DNA from: Pseudomonadota bacterium
GTDB taxonomy: Bacteria; Pseudomonadota; Alphaproteobacteria; Caulobacterales; Caulobacteraceae
Length of the DNA stretch: 64,000 nucleotides
NCBI GenBank assembly: GCA_023412655.1
Contig: JAEYNH010000034.1
Span: 7,688 to 71,687, forward strand
Direction: 5' to 3'
The translations under genes and the position numbers were made by a program. Positions 36,968 through 45,580 of this stretch are shown here, piece after piece. Below the pieces are notes generated by a model that saw only the letters and a list, made by a program, of their open reading frames with translations, did no database searches and was not told the origin of the DNA. Position 1 is the first letter of the stretch. Every line of letters starts with the position of its first letter.

Positions 36968-37378
36968 ATGGCGCTCCACATGATCAAGCTGGTGGTCGGC
37001 TGCGACACCGTTGAGGACCTGCTCGACTGGCGGCGGGTTTCCAGCCGCCCCGGCGATCCCTGGGTCCTGCGCACCCGCCAGACCCCGAAGCGGGCCGCCG
37101 AGATGCTGGAGGGCGGCTCGGTCTACCGGGTCTTCAAGGGCAACATCCTGTGCCGGCAGCGCATCCTCGCCATCGAGACGGTGGGCGAGGGGAAGGACGC
37201 CCGTTGCCAGGTCACTCTGGACGAGGCCATCGTGCGGGTCGCGCCGACCCCGCGTCGGGCCTTCCAGGGCTGGCGCTACCTTGAGCACAAGGATGCGCCG
37301 CCGGACATGGATGAAGAGGCGTTCGGCGAGATCCCGGCCGAGCTGGCGCGGCAGCTGCGCGAAGTGGGGGCCTGGTAG
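36968..37378 (+). CDS. DUF1489 family protein
   Basis: This 136-residue protein begins MALHMIKLVVGCDTVEDLLD, the DUF1489 signature, and continues TRQTPKRAAEMLEGGSVYRV, FKGNILCRQRILAIE, RRAFQGWRYLEHKDAPPDM. The family is nearly restricted to alphaproteobacteria and has no known function. It is convergent with panC, only three bases away, and divergent from the patatin gene. Confidence 0.85.
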   Translation: MALHMIKLVVGCDTVEDLLDWRRVSSRPGDPWVLRTRQTPKRAAEMLEGGSVYRVFKGNILCRQRILAIETVGEGKDARCQVTLDEAIVRVAPTPRRAFQGWRYLEHKDAPPDMDEEAFGEIPAELARQLREVGAW

Positions 37379-37381
37379 GCC

Positions 37382-38230
37382 TCAGACCGCCATGTTGTCG
37401 ATCAGCCGGGTCCGGCCCAGCAGGGCGGCGGCGAGGATGCGGGCAGGCCGGTCCACCGGACCAGGACCAAGCCGCGAAAGGTCCGCCGCGTCGCGCACCT
37501 CCACATAGTCGATGCGGCCGAAGCCCGCCGCACGCAGCGCCTCGACGGCTCGGGCCTCGGCCGCGTCGACACGGCCCCCGGCGTTCAACTCGGCGATGGC
37601 CGCTTTCAGGATGACATTGAGCTGTCCGGCGACGTCCCGCTCCGCCTCGGAGAGGTAGGCGTTGCGCGAGGAGAGGGCGAGGCCGTTCTCCGCCCGCGCG
37701 GTCGGCGCGCCGACGATCTCCACCGGCATATCCATGTCCCGGACCAGTCGGCGGATCACCTGCAGCTGCTGGTAGTCCTTCTCGCCGAAGACGGCGACGT
37801 CGGGCTGAGCCTGGTTCAGCAGCTTCGAGACGACCGTTGCGACGCCGGCGAAGTGGCCGGGACGGGCTTCGCCGTCCAGGGGTTCCGACACGCCGGCCAC
37901 CGTCACGGTGGTGGCGAAGCCTTCGGGATACATCTCGGCCACGGTGGGCGCGAACAGCAGGTCGCAGCCGGCGCCGGCCAGCAACTCGGCGTCGCGGGCC
38001 TCGTCGCGGGGATAGGCGTCGAAATCCTCGTTGGGCCCGAACTGGGTCGGGTTGACGAAGACGCTGGCCACCACACGCTGCGCCAGCGTGCGGGCCAGCC
38101 GCACCAGGGACAGGTGCCCGTCGTGCAAGGCGCCCATGGTCGGGACGAAGCCCACGCGGTCACCGGAGGCCTTCCAGGCGGCGACCTGGGCGCGGAGTTC
38201 TGCGACGGTGCGGACAGTCTTCAGGGTCAT
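37382..38230 (-). CDS. panC: Pantothenate synthetase
   Basis: PanC joins pantoate and beta-alanine using ATP, the last step to pantothenate. The 282-residue protein has VGFVPTMGALHDGHLSLVRL (HIGH-type motif), VFVNPTQFGPNEDFDAYPR, the pantoate-binding segment GEKDYQQLQVIRRLVRDMDM and the KMSKS-like GLALSSRNAYLS. It is cytoplasmic. It diverges from mipZ with a 119-base spacer. Confidence 0.95.
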   Translation of the reverse strand: MTLKTVRTVAELRAQVAAWKASGDRVGFVPTMGALHDGHLSLVRLARTLAQRVVASVFVNPTQFGPNEDFDAYPRDEARDAELLAGAGCDLLFAPTVAEMYPEGFATTVTVAGVSEPLDGEARPGHFAGVATVVSKLLNQAQPDVAVFGEKDYQQLQVIRRLVRDMDMPVEIVGAPTARAENGLALSSRNAYLSEAERDVAGQLNVILKAAIAELNAGGRVDAAEARAVEALRAAGFGRIDYVEVRDAADLSRLGPGPVDRPARILAAALLGRTRLIDNMAV

Positions 38231-38329
38231 GGCGCGCCCTTACGCCGACCGGCGGCCCTCGTCCATCCACAGCCCGTGGCGATCGGCGCGTTGACGCGGC
38301 GCCACACAAAAGGCTCACGTTAAGGAATT

Positions 38330-38334
38330 GAGTC
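38330..38334. promoter_or_regulatory. GANTC site upstream of mipZ
   Basis: GAGTC, 15 bases before the mipZ start, matches the GANTC methylation site of CcrM. In Caulobacter crescentus the mipZ promoter is a known target of GcrA that depends on such a methylated site. The site here sits in the short divergent panC-mipZ spacer. I could not place a convincing -10/-35 pair. Regulation here is inferred from the relative. Confidence 0.5.
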
Positions 38335-38349
38335 GGAGCTGAGAGACCC

Positions 38350-39183
38350 ATGGGCCAGGCCAGCGTCATCGTCGTGGGTAACGAAAAGGGCGGGGCTGGC
38401 AAGTCCACCATCGCCATCCACATCGCCACGGCCCTGCTGCACGGCGGGGCCAATGTCGCCGTGCTCGACCTCGATCTGCGGCAGCAGACCCTGGGCCGCT
38501 TCTTTTCCAACCGCCGGGTATGGCTGACCGCCAACGGCGCCGAAGCTCCCATGCCGCTGGAGCATGCGATCAGCTCGGCCGGCGACGCCCTCGCCAAGGC
38601 GCCCGACGCCGAACAGCTCGCCCGCTTCGAAGAAGCCTTCGCCGAGATGAGTCAGGCGGCGGACTTCGTGCTGATCGACACCCCCGGAAGCGACACGGCG
38701 ATCAGCCGGGCCGCACATGGCAAGGCCGATCTCATCGTGACGCCCATGAACGACAGCTTCGTGGACTTCGACATGCTGGGGCAGGTGGATCCAGTGACGC
38801 TCGAGCTGAAGCGTCACAGCCTCTATTCCGAGACCGTCTGGGCCTGTCGCAAGTCGCGCGCCCTGGCCACCGGCCGCCAGACCGACTGGGTGGTGCTGCG
38901 CAACCGCCTGGCGCCCACCGAGGCGCGTAACCGCAAGCGCCTGGACGAACGGGTCAACGCCCTGTCCCGCAAGGTGGGCTTCCGCGTCGGCCCCGGCCTG
39001 CGGGACCGGGTGATCTATCGCGAGCTGTTCCCCTTCGGCCTCACCGTGGCCGACCTCTCGCCGAGCATCCGGCCGGTGGCCATGTCGCTGCAGCATGTGG
39101 CCGCGCGCCAGGAACTGCGGGCGCTCATGGGAGCCCTCGGCTTCACCGGTCTCGATGACAGCGAGAAGATCGCGGCGGAATAG
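38350..39183 (+). CDS. mipZ: Division site positioning ATPase MipZ
   Basis: MipZ is a ParA-like ATPase that forms gradients from the ParB-bound poles and blocks FtsZ assembly away from midcell. The 277-residue protein has the deviant Walker A NEKGGAGKST (11-20; Lys13 and Lys18), the Walker B VLIDTPGSD, the MipZ-type segment TPMNDSFVDFDMLGQVDPVT and the C-terminal GPGLRDRVIYRELFPFGLT. It resembles the C. crescentus protein over its whole length. The downstream J-domain gene follows closely. Confidence 0.95.
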   Translation: MGQASVIVVGNEKGGAGKSTIAIHIATALLHGGANVAVLDLDLRQQTLGRFFSNRRVWLTANGAEAPMPLEHAISSAGDALAKAPDAEQLARFEEAFAEMSQAADFVLIDTPGSDTAISRAAHGKADLIVTPMNDSFVDFDMLGQVDPVTLELKRHSLYSETVWACRKSRALATGRQTDWVVLRNRLAPTEARNRKRLDERVNALSRKVGFRVGPGLRDRVIYRELFPFGLTVADLSPSIRPVAMSLQHVAARQELRALMGALGFTGLDDSEKIAAE

Positions 39184-39207
39184 CCGCCGCGTGCTACGTC
39201 CGGCCGC

Positions 39208-39630
39208 ATGATCTACCTGGCTTTAGGCTGCGCGGCCCTGGCGCTCTTCCTGATCGTCAGTCGCCGCAAGACGCCGGTGCTGAAGCGCCGGGAATGGCGG
39301 TTCATCTCTGGAGCCTTCGCTGTGGCGGCCTTCACCGCCGCCGCCTGGTTCGGCGTCCGCGGAGCGTGGGCGCCGACGATCGTGCTGATCGTGGTCGGTC
39401 TGGGACTGGCGGTTTCGACCCGACGCACGGGCGCGCCGGCCGCTGCGTCCTCCAACCGCATGAGCGTGGCCGAGGCGCGCCGCATCCTCGGGGTGGAGGA
39501 GGGCGCAAGCCGACAGGAGATCCAGGCGGCCTACACCCGGCTGATGCGCCTGGCTCATCCCGACAAGGGTGGAACGGCCGGCCTCGCGGCCCAGCTCAAC
39601 GCGGCGCGCGACCGGCTTCTGCGCGACTAG
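39208..39630 (+). CDS. Membrane-anchored J-domain protein
   Basis: This 140-residue protein has two N-terminal membrane segments (YLALGCAALALFLIV and FISGAFAVAAFTAAAWFGV-WAPTIVLIVVGLGLA region) and a C-terminal J domain with AEARRILGVEEGASRQEIQA and the HPDKGG motif. It is probably an inner-membrane cochaperone for DnaK. It starts 24 bases after mipZ and may be co-transcribed with it. A terminator follows at 39653-39683. Confidence 0.85.
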   Translation: MIYLALGCAALALFLIVSRRKTPVLKRREWRFISGAFAVAAFTAAAWFGVRGAWAPTIVLIVVGLGLAVSTRRTGAPAAASSNRMSVAEARRILGVEEGASRQEIQAAYTRLMRLAHPDKGGTAGLAAQLNAARDRLLRD

Positions 39631-39652
39631 CGCCGAGCACCTGACGCATACG

Positions 39653-39683
39653 AAAACGGCGCCGACCCATCGGGACGGCGCCG
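39653..39683. terminator. Terminator between the J-domain gene and the D,D-carboxypeptidase gene
   Basis: CGGCGCCG at 39657-39664 and again at 39676-39683 form an 8-bp stem, with CCC/GGG pairing extending into the loop. AAAA on the left gives a T-run for the minus-strand gene. It sits between convergent genes. Confidence 0.7.
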
Positions 39684-39708
39684 CTCGCGTTTCAAGGGCT
39701 CTGCCGGA

Positions 39709-40977
39709 TCAGGCCCGGGGCGAGATCACCATGCAGGGCTGCTTCTTGGCCTTCAGGGCCTGGCAGGCGGCCTTGGCCGAGGTTTCGGTGAAGCCCGAGA
39801 AGCGGCTGCGATACCGGTTGCCGTCCTTTTCCGCGACGCCCCTCGCCGAGCTGAAATGCTTGCCGAACCGCTTCTCAACGATGGAAAGCTGCTCCTTCGC
39901 GTCCGCCCGACTGGTGAACGAGCCAACCTGCACAGTCCACTTCCCCTTGGCCGTGCTGGTTTTCTCGACGATCTCGATCTTGGAGGCCCGCATCGGCGGA
40001 GCCGTGGAGGCGAGCACGATCTTAATCTCGTCACGGTCGCCCTGGGCCGTCTGAGGCGTCTGCCGCCCCAGCATGGGCTGGGCTTCGAAGAAGCTCTGGG
40101 CGACCTGGATGTTCTCGCCATGAGCCCGGCGGGTCATGACGTCGAAGCCGGTCAGCAGCAGGTTCTGGGCGGTGGCGTCGCGGGCCGCCGTCGTGGGGCC
40201 GCCGAGGACCACCGCGATCAGGCGGCGGTTGTCTCGCACGGCCGAGACCGCGAGATTGAAGCCCGATGCATTGGTGAAGCCGGTCTTCAGGCCGTCCACG
40301 CCTTCCATGCGGTGCAGCAGACCGTTGTGGTTGCGCATGTTCTGGCCGCGGAAGTTGAAGTGGGTGGTGCTGAACAGCCGGTAGTACTGGGGATAGTCCC
40401 GCATCACCGCCCGGGAAAGGATGGCGAGGTCGCGCGCCGTGGAGATCTGGCGGCTGTCGGGCAGGCCCGAGGCGTTGGCGAAGTGGGTGTTCTTCATGCC
40501 CAGTTCCTGGGCGCGAAGGGTCATCAGGGCCGCAAAGCGCTGCTCAGTCCCACCCAGCTTCTCGGCCAGGGCCACCGCGGCGTCATTGGCCGACTTGGTG
40601 GCCAGCGCCTTCATGGCCTCGTCCACGCTGATGGAATCGCCGGCGCGAACGCCAAGCTTGGTCGGCGCCTGGGCCGCGGCCCGGGGCGAGAACACCACCC
40701 GGTCGTCGAGGTCCAGCTTGCCCGAGGCGAGGGCCTCGAAGGTCAGGTAGAGCGTCATGACCTTGGTGATCGAGGCCGGATAGCGCGGGCTGTCGGCGCG
40801 GTTCTCGTAGAGCACCTCGCCCGTCTTCGCGTCCACCACGATCGCGGCGGCCTTCGATGAGCTTTGCGAGAGCATCGCGTAGGGAACCTGGGCCTGAGCC
40901 TGCGGCGCGAGGCCGCCAAGCGCCATCGAGGCGGCGAAACCGAGGGAAAGCACAAGGCGGCGGGCGTGCTGGAACAT
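39709..40977 (-). CDS. D-alanyl-D-alanine carboxypeptidase with SPOR domain
   Basis: This 422-residue penicillin-binding protein (peptidase S11, DacA-like) trims the terminal D-Ala of peptidoglycan stem peptides in the periplasm. It has a signal peptide ending AQAQ, SxxK at Ser69-Lys72 (ASITKVM), SxN at 129-131 (SAND) and KTG at 231-233. A C-terminal SPOR domain at about 345-420 (GKWTVQVGSFTSRADAKEQL) binds denuded glycan and may bring it to the division site. I chose ATG 40977; the frame is open much further upstream but runs antisense to the phasin region. Confidence 0.93.
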   Translation of the reverse strand: MFQHARRLVLSLGFAASMALGGLAPQAQAQVPYAMLSQSSSKAAAIVVDAKTGEVLYENRADSPRYPASITKVMTLYLTFEALASGKLDLDDRVVFSPRAAAQAPTKLGVRAGDSISVDEAMKALATKSANDAAVALAEKLGGTEQRFAALMTLRAQELGMKNTHFANASGLPDSRQISTARDLAILSRAVMRDYPQYYRLFSTTHFNFRGQNMRNHNGLLHRMEGVDGLKTGFTNASGFNLAVSAVRDNRRLIAVVLGGPTTAARDATAQNLLLTGFDVMTRRAHGENIQVAQSFFEAQPMLGRQTPQTAQGDRDEIKIVLASTAPPMRASKIEIVEKTSTAKGKWTVQVGSFTSRADAKEQLSIVEKRFGKHFSSARGVAEKDGNRYRSRFSGFTETSAKAACQALKAKKQPCMVISPRA

Positions 40978-41121
40978 GCTTCGTCCGTCGAATCTAAGCG
41001 TTTGGGCGGGCCGCGAAGCACCGCCGGGACTGCCTAACATGACAGCCGCAGCCTTTCGGTAGAGTAAACAGGTGTTGAACGGACGAAATGACGCGCCTGC
41101 GCGGCGCCGAGGCGGTCGCCA

Positions 41122-41162
41122 TTGTGCAGTGCACAAATTCCGTTGACTGTTGCACTGCAACA
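41122..41162 (+). promoter_or_regulatory. Twin palindromes upstream of the phasin gene (PhaR-type operator)
   Basis: TTGTGCAGTGCACAA (41122-41136) and TGTTGCACTGCAACA (41148-41162) are both perfect 15-bp palindromes about one central base and share the TTGCA/TGCAA core. Their centres are 26 bases apart. A TTGACT (41143-41148) lies between them and could be the -35 element. PhaR-type repressors are known to bind TGCA-rich palindromes before phasin genes in alphaproteobacteria; the link here is inference. Confidence 0.6.
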
Positions 41163-41241
41163 TGAGACAAGGCGGGGTGTTTCTCGAGGGCCTGCGTCTG
41201 TGGCCCAGAGCTTCCTCCCCTCTCGCCAAGGAGTGCGCCAC

Positions 41242-41676
41242 ATGGCCGCCGCCGAAGCCGCGAAGACCACCGTCGAACAGTTCACCGCCGCGTCCAACGT
41301 CGCCTTCAAGGACGGCGTCGAGAAGACCTTGGCTGCGCTGAACGAAATGAACAGCCATTCGAAGAAGAACCTGGAAGCCGTGGTCGCCTCGGTGACCGCC
41401 GCCACCAAGGGCGCTGAAGCCCTGGGCGCGCAGGCGATGGCCTTCTCCAAGACCGCCTTCGAGACCCAGGTGAACGCGGCACGTTCGCTCGCGGGCGCTA
41501 AAAGCGTCCAGGAAGTGATGGAGCTGCAGACCGCTTTCGCCAAGTCGTACCTCGAAACCTACATGGCCGAGGTCGGCAAGATGAGCGAGACCGTCTCGGC
41601 CTCGATGAAGGACTCGGTGAAGCCGCTGAACGAGCGGGTGACCGCGGTTGTCGAGAAGCTGCAGGCGGTCCGCTAA
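41242..41676 (+). CDS. Phasin family protein
   Basis: This 144-residue, mostly helical protein coats polyhydroxyalkanoate granules. It shows the phasin_2 family pattern (VEQFTAASNVAFKDGVEKTL, EMNSHSKKNLEAVVASVTAA, QTAFAKSYLETYMAEVGKMS, VKPLNERVTAVVEKLQ) and has no cysteine, as usual. I chose ATG 41242, which lies eight bases after AAGGAG; the upstream in-frame region holds the operator and is not protein-like. A strong terminator follows, so it is monocistronic. Confidence 0.9.
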   Translation: MAAAEAAKTTVEQFTAASNVAFKDGVEKTLAALNEMNSHSKKNLEAVVASVTAATKGAEALGAQAMAFSKTAFETQVNAARSLAGAKSVQEVMELQTAFAKSYLETYMAEVGKMSETVSASMKDSVKPLNERVTAVVEKLQAVR

Positions 41677-41704
41677 CCGCCGCAATCCAGTCCTGCGTTA
41701 CAGA

Positions 41705-41733
41705 AGGGCCGGTCCGCAAGGGCCGGCCCTTTT
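41705..41733 (+). terminator. Intrinsic terminator after the phasin gene
   Basis: AGGGCCGG (41705-41712) and CCGGCCCT (41723-41730) form an 8-bp stem followed by TTTT. It lies 28 bases after the phasin stop and 32 bases before the RidA start. Confidence 0.8.
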
Positions 41734-41764
41734 CCTGTGCGCGGCCGGGCGCTAGACCTTGGGC

Positions 41765-42226
41765 ATGTCCAAAGTCGAAGACCGTCTCGCCGAACTCGGC
41801 CTCACCCTGCCGCAACCCAACGCCCCGGTGGCCAACTACGTGCCCTTCGTCCGTTCGGGCGACCTGCTGCACATCTCTGGCCAGGTCTCGGTGGACGCCT
41901 CGGGCGGTATCCGGGGCGTCGTCGGCGTCGAGGTGGACGCCGAAACCGCCAAGCGGGCGGCGCGGCTTTGCGGGATCAATCTGATCGCCCAGATGAAGGC
42001 CGCCTGCGAAGGCGACCTCGATCGGGTGGTGCGGATTGTGAAGCTCGGTGGCTTCGTCCAGGCTGGCCCGGACTTCTTCGACATTCCGCAGGTGGTCAAT
42101 GGCTGTTCCGACCTGATGGTGGACGTGTTCGGCGACGCCGGCCGCCACGCCAGGTCGGCCGTAGGGGTCTACCGCCTGCCGCTCAACTTCGCCGTCGAGG
42201 TCGACGCGGTGGTGCAGCTGTCGTGA
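41765..42226 (+). CDS. RidA/YjgF-family protein
   Basis: This 153-residue protein has the YjgF/chorismate mutase-like fold of the RidA superfamily (NYVPFVRSGDLLHISGQVSV, GVEVDAETAKRAARLCGINL, VVRIVKLGGFVQAGPDFFDI). RidA proteins hydrolyse reactive enamine/imine intermediates from PLP enzymes, but this longer subgroup lacks clear biochemical assignment. I chose ATG 41765. It is first in a run of coupled genes: its stop overlaps the GTG of the GDPD gene. Confidence 0.85.
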   Translation: MSKVEDRLAELGLTLPQPNAPVANYVPFVRSGDLLHISGQVSVDASGGIRGVVGVEVDAETAKRAARLCGINLIAQMKAACEGDLDRVVRIVKLGGFVQAGPDFFDIPQVVNGCSDLMVDVFGDAGRHARSAVGVYRLPLNFAVEVDAVVQLS

Positions 42227-42969
42227 AGGAGCGCTTCGGCGAGGCCTGGGACCTTCTCTTCCACCCGCCGATCGCGCACCGCGGGCTCTGGGCCCCCGAC
42301 GGGCCGCCGGAGAATTCCATCGGCGCCTTCCAGGCGGCCTGCGCCGCCGGCTACAGCATCGAGCTGGACGTCCAGCTCACCGCCGATGGCGAAGCGGTCG
42401 TCTTCCATGACGACGAACTAGAGCGGATGACAGGCCAGGCGGGCCGTGTCCGCGACCGCTCGGCGGCCGATCTCGCCCAACTCAGGCTGAAGGGTTCGGA
42501 CGAGGCCATTCCCACCTTGCTGGAGGCGCTGGCCGTGGTCGGCCACCGGGCCATGGTCCATGTGGAGCTGAAGACCCCGCCCGGCGATGTCGGGCCGCTG
42601 GAGCGCCGTGTGCACGAGGTGATCGCCGACCACAAGGGGCCGCTGGCGGTGATCGGCTTCAACCCCTACAGCCACGCCTGGTTCGCCGAGCGCTATCCGG
42701 GGGTGCTGCGCGGCCTCGACAGTTACTCCTACCGCGATCGCCCTGAAATGCCCGCCGCGCTGCGGCAGGCTCTGGCCCGGCTGGAGCATGTCGCCATCGC
42801 CCGGCCGCATTTCCTGGCTCTGGGTCTAGACATGCTGCCCGACGAGAACACCGCCCGGCTGAGGGCCGGCGGGATGCCGGTCATAGCCTGGACCGTGCGC
42901 ACGCCTGACCAGTGGGCGGCGGTGAAGGACGGCTGCGACAACCTGGTGTTCGAGGGATTTGCAGCGTGA
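42223..42969 (+). CDS. Glycerophosphodiester phosphodiesterase family protein
   Basis: This 248-residue TIM-barrel protein has the GDPD signature: PIAHRGLWAPDGPPENS, the metal-binding IELDVQLTADGEAVVFHDDE and HVELKTP. No signal peptide is visible, so it is cytoplasmic. These enzymes release glycerol-3-phosphate from glycerophosphodiesters. The GTG start overlaps the RidA stop and its own stop overlaps the GNAT start, indicating translational coupling. Confidence 0.88.
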   Translation: MKERFGEAWDLLFHPPIAHRGLWAPDGPPENSIGAFQAACAAGYSIELDVQLTADGEAVVFHDDELERMTGQAGRVRDRSAADLAQLRLKGSDEAIPTLLEALAVVGHRAMVHVELKTPPGDVGPLERRVHEVIADHKGPLAVIGFNPYSHAWFAERYPGVLRGLDSYSYRDRPEMPAALRQALARLEHVAIARPHFLALGLDMLPDENTARLRAGGMPVIAWTVRTPDQWAAVKDGCDNLVFEGFAA

Positions 42970-44141
42970 GCCTGACGCCGGCGGTGAACGTATCCCGCCG
43001 TATCGCCGACATCGGCCGCGAGGCCTGGGACGCCTGCGCCTCCAACCCCGCCCACCTGGGTAATCCGTTCGTCCTCTACGATTTCCTGAACGCCCTCGAA
43101 GCCGGGGGTTGCGCGGTGGAGCGGCAGGGCTGGGGGCCGCAGCACCTCTCGGTGGAGGACGAAGGCGGCCGGATCGCCGCCGTCATGCCGCTGTACCTGA
43201 AGTCCCACAGCCAGGGCGAATACGTCTTCGACCATGCCTGGGCGGACGCGTACGAGCGGGCGGGCGGCCGCTACTATCCCAAGCTCGTGGGCGCAGCGCC
43301 CTTCGTGCCCGTCACCGGGCCGCGGCTGCTGGTTCGGCCCGACGTGAACATCCAGGAGGCGACAGGGCTTCTGCTGGGCGGGGCCTTGGGCCTTTGCGAA
43401 CGGTACGGCGCCTCGTCGGTGCACGTGAACTTTCCCACCGAGGCCGAGTGGCGGTTCATGGGAGCGTTCGGCTTCGGCCTTCGCGAGGGGCGGCAGTACC
43501 ACTGGAACAATCGGGGCTATGACGACTTCGAGGACTTCCTCGGCGCGCTCTCCTCGGGCCGGCGCAAGACCATCCGCCGGGAACGCCGCGAGGCCCAGGC
43601 GCCGGTGGAGATCGTTCGCCTAACCGGCGCTGACCTGACCGAGGAGCACTGGGACGCCTTCTTCCGCTTCTATATGGACACTGGCTCGCGCAAGTGGGGG
43701 CGGCCCTATCTGACGCGCCCCTTCTTCTCCCTGCTGGGCGAGCAGATGGCCGACCGGGTGCTGCTCGTCATGGCCCGGCGCAACGGGCGCTGGATCGCAG
43801 GGGCCCTCAACCTGATCGGCGACGACTGCCTCTACGGACGCCACTGGGGCTGTGTGGAGGACATACCCTTCCTCCACTTCGAGCTCTGCTACTATCAGGC
43901 CATCGAGTGGGCCATCGAGCGCGGCCTCGCCCGGGTCGAGGCGGGCGCCCAGGGCGAGCACAAGATCGCCCGCGGCTACTTGCCGACCCCGGTCTATTCC
44001 GCCCACTACATCGCCGATCCCGCCCTTCGTGGTCCGGTCGAGCGCTTCCTCGAGCAGGAGCGCGCGGCCGTGGACGAGGAGATCGAATGGCTGACCGAGG
44101 AATATTCGCCGTTCCGCGCCGGCGATACGGCAGCGCCGTGA
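42966..44141 (+). CDS. GNAT-fold protein of the DUF482 family
   Basis: This 391-residue protein begins VSLTPAVNVSRRIADIGREA and matches the DUF482 (COG3146) family of double-GNAT proteins: GNPFVLYDFLNALEAGG, AAVMPLYLKSHSQGEYVFDH, YYPKLVGAAPFVPVTGPRLL, then FLGALSSGRRKTIRRERREA and GAQGEHKIARGYLPTPVYSA. The fold suggests an acyltransferase that uses aminoacyl-tRNA or acyl-CoA; the substrate is unknown. The GTG start overlaps the GDPD stop. Confidence 0.85.
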   Translation: MSLTPAVNVSRRIADIGREAWDACASNPAHLGNPFVLYDFLNALEAGGCAVERQGWGPQHLSVEDEGGRIAAVMPLYLKSHSQGEYVFDHAWADAYERAGGRYYPKLVGAAPFVPVTGPRLLVRPDVNIQEATGLLLGGALGLCERYGASSVHVNFPTEAEWRFMGAFGFGLREGRQYHWNNRGYDDFEDFLGALSSGRRKTIRRERREAQAPVEIVRLTGADLTEEHWDAFFRFYMDTGSRKWGRPYLTRPFFSLLGEQMADRVLLVMARRNGRWIAGALNLIGDDCLYGRHWGCVEDIPFLHFELCYYQAIEWAIERGLARVEAGAQGEHKIARGYLPTPVYSAHYIADPALRGPVERFLEQERAAVDEEIEWLTEEYSPFRAGDTAAP

Positions 44142-44214
44142 GGTATCGGCGGTCGGCATTCCCCGGCGGCGGACGATTTGCTAGGCGTGGAAGCTCAGGC
44201 GTGAGGAGCGGACG

Positions 44215-44652
44215 ATGAGCTTGGACGGGACCTACGACCACGACAACATCTTCGCCAAGATCCTCCGCGGAGAGATGCCCGCCGTGCGCGTGTACGAGGA
44301 CGACCACGTCTTCGCATTCATGGACGTCTTCCCACAGTCCAAGGGCCACGTGCTGGTGATCCCCAAGCATTCGTCGGCGCGCAACATCCTCGAGGAGGAG
44401 CCCGAGCGGCTGTCGCAGCTGATCCTGGGCGTCCAGCGGGTGGCCAAGGCGGTCAAGGCGGGCCTCAACCCCGACGGCGTGACGGTGGCCCAGCTCAACG
44501 GTGGGCCCGCGGGCCAGACGGTCTACCATCTCCACTTCCACGTGATCCCCCGCTGGGACGGCGTGCCCATGGAGCGCCACGCCTCTGGCGGGATGGCGGA
44601 CCTGGATCAGCTGAAGGAGCTGGCCGAGCAGATCTCGGCGAAGATCGCGTGA
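44215..44652 (+). CDS. HIT-family nucleotide hydrolase
   Basis: This 145-residue protein is a histidine triad hydrolase: HDNIFAKILRGEMPAVRVYE at the start, HVLVIPKHSSARNILEEEP, and the triad VYHLHFHVIPRWDG. HIT proteins cleave nucleoside phosphoramidates or related nucleotides. It begins after GGAG. Its TGA overlaps the ATG of the next gene by one base. Confidence 0.92.
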   Translation: MSLDGTYDHDNIFAKILRGEMPAVRVYEDDHVFAFMDVFPQSKGHVLVIPKHSSARNILEEEPERLSQLILGVQRVAKAVKAGLNPDGVTVAQLNGGPAGQTVYHLHFHVIPRWDGVPMERHASGGMADLDQLKELAEQISAKIA

Positions 44653-45569
44653 TGGCGGCGGCGGAGCTTCCGGAGACGCCGTGGTTCGAAGACCCCGACC
44701 TCGAGGCCTACCTCGCCAGCGCCGGCCTGGACGCCCCGACCGAAGCTTTCGTGCGCAGCCTCGCGGAGAAGGGCTATGCGCTCGTGGACCTGGGCGACGA
44801 GGCGAGGGCGCTCTGCGATCAGGCCATCGCCGACACCGAGCGCTACTTCGGCCGCCGCGGCAGCGGCAATCGCATCCAGGACGCCTGGTTCCGCTCCCGG
44901 GCCGTGCGCCGCCTGGCGGCCTGGCCCGAGGTCAGGCGGCTGCTGAAGGCGGCCTACGGGCGCGAGCCCTTTGCATTCCAGACCTTGAACTTCCTGCGCG
45001 GCAGCGGCCAGGCGCTGCACCCGGACACCATTCATTTCCACAGCGTGCCCGCACGCTTCATGTGCGGCGTCTGGATCGCACTGGAGGACGTCAGGCCGGG
45101 CAGCGGGCCCTTGGTCTATCACCCGGGCTCGCACCGGCTGCCGATCGCCACCATGCGCGACGCTGGCGTGAATGCGTCAGCCCCGGGGCCGGAACATTAC
45201 GAGAGCGTCTTCGTGAAGTGGTTCGCCGCCAGGATCGGCGAGGCGGGCTATCCGACCGAGCATGCCATCGTGCCCAGGGGGTGGGCCTTCGTCTGGGCGG
45301 CCAACCTGGCGCATGGCGGCTCTCCGGTCACCGAACCGGGCTCCACCCGCCGGTCGCTGGTGGTCCACTGGTACTTCCGCGACTGCCTCTACTACACCCC
45401 CATGACCTCCGATCTCGACCGGGGTCGGCTGAAGCTGCGCCTGCCTTTCGACATCGCCACCGGCGGTTGGGTCTGGCCGCGCAAGGACGGCCGTAGGGTC
45501 TGGCCAGGCAAGACGCCGGTGCTGGACGGTCTGCTCCGCCGCGTGCTGCGCCGCCCCTTCCTGAACTAG
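44652..45569 (+). CDS. Phytanoyl-CoA dioxygenase family protein
   Basis: This 305-residue protein has the double-stranded beta-helix of Fe(II)/2-oxoglutarate oxygenases of the PhyH type. Candidate iron ligands are in QALHPDTIHFHSVPARFMCG (HxD) and the distal His in ANLAHGGSPV. The substrate could be a lipid or amino acid derivative and is not identifiable. I took ATG 44652; GTG 44649 is one codon earlier. It ends before a bidirectional terminator shared with clpA. Confidence 0.8.
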   Translation: MAAAELPETPWFEDPDLEAYLASAGLDAPTEAFVRSLAEKGYALVDLGDEARALCDQAIADTERYFGRRGSGNRIQDAWFRSRAVRRLAAWPEVRRLLKAAYGREPFAFQTLNFLRGSGQALHPDTIHFHSVPARFMCGVWIALEDVRPGSGPLVYHPGSHRLPIATMRDAGVNASAPGPEHYESVFVKWFAARIGEAGYPTEHAIVPRGWAFVWAANLAHGGSPVTEPGSTRRSLVVHWYFRDCLYYTPMTSDLDRGRLKLRLPFDIATGGWVWPRKDGRRVWPGKTPVLDGLLRRVLRRPFLN

Positions 45570-45580
45570 CCCATACGAAA

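Noticed and set aside
40978..41685. N-terminal extension of the D,D-carboxypeptidase frame running antisense through the phasin gene
   Set aside because: The signal peptide begins at ATG 40977; the extension has no homology and opposes a clear phasin gene with its own ribosome binding site.
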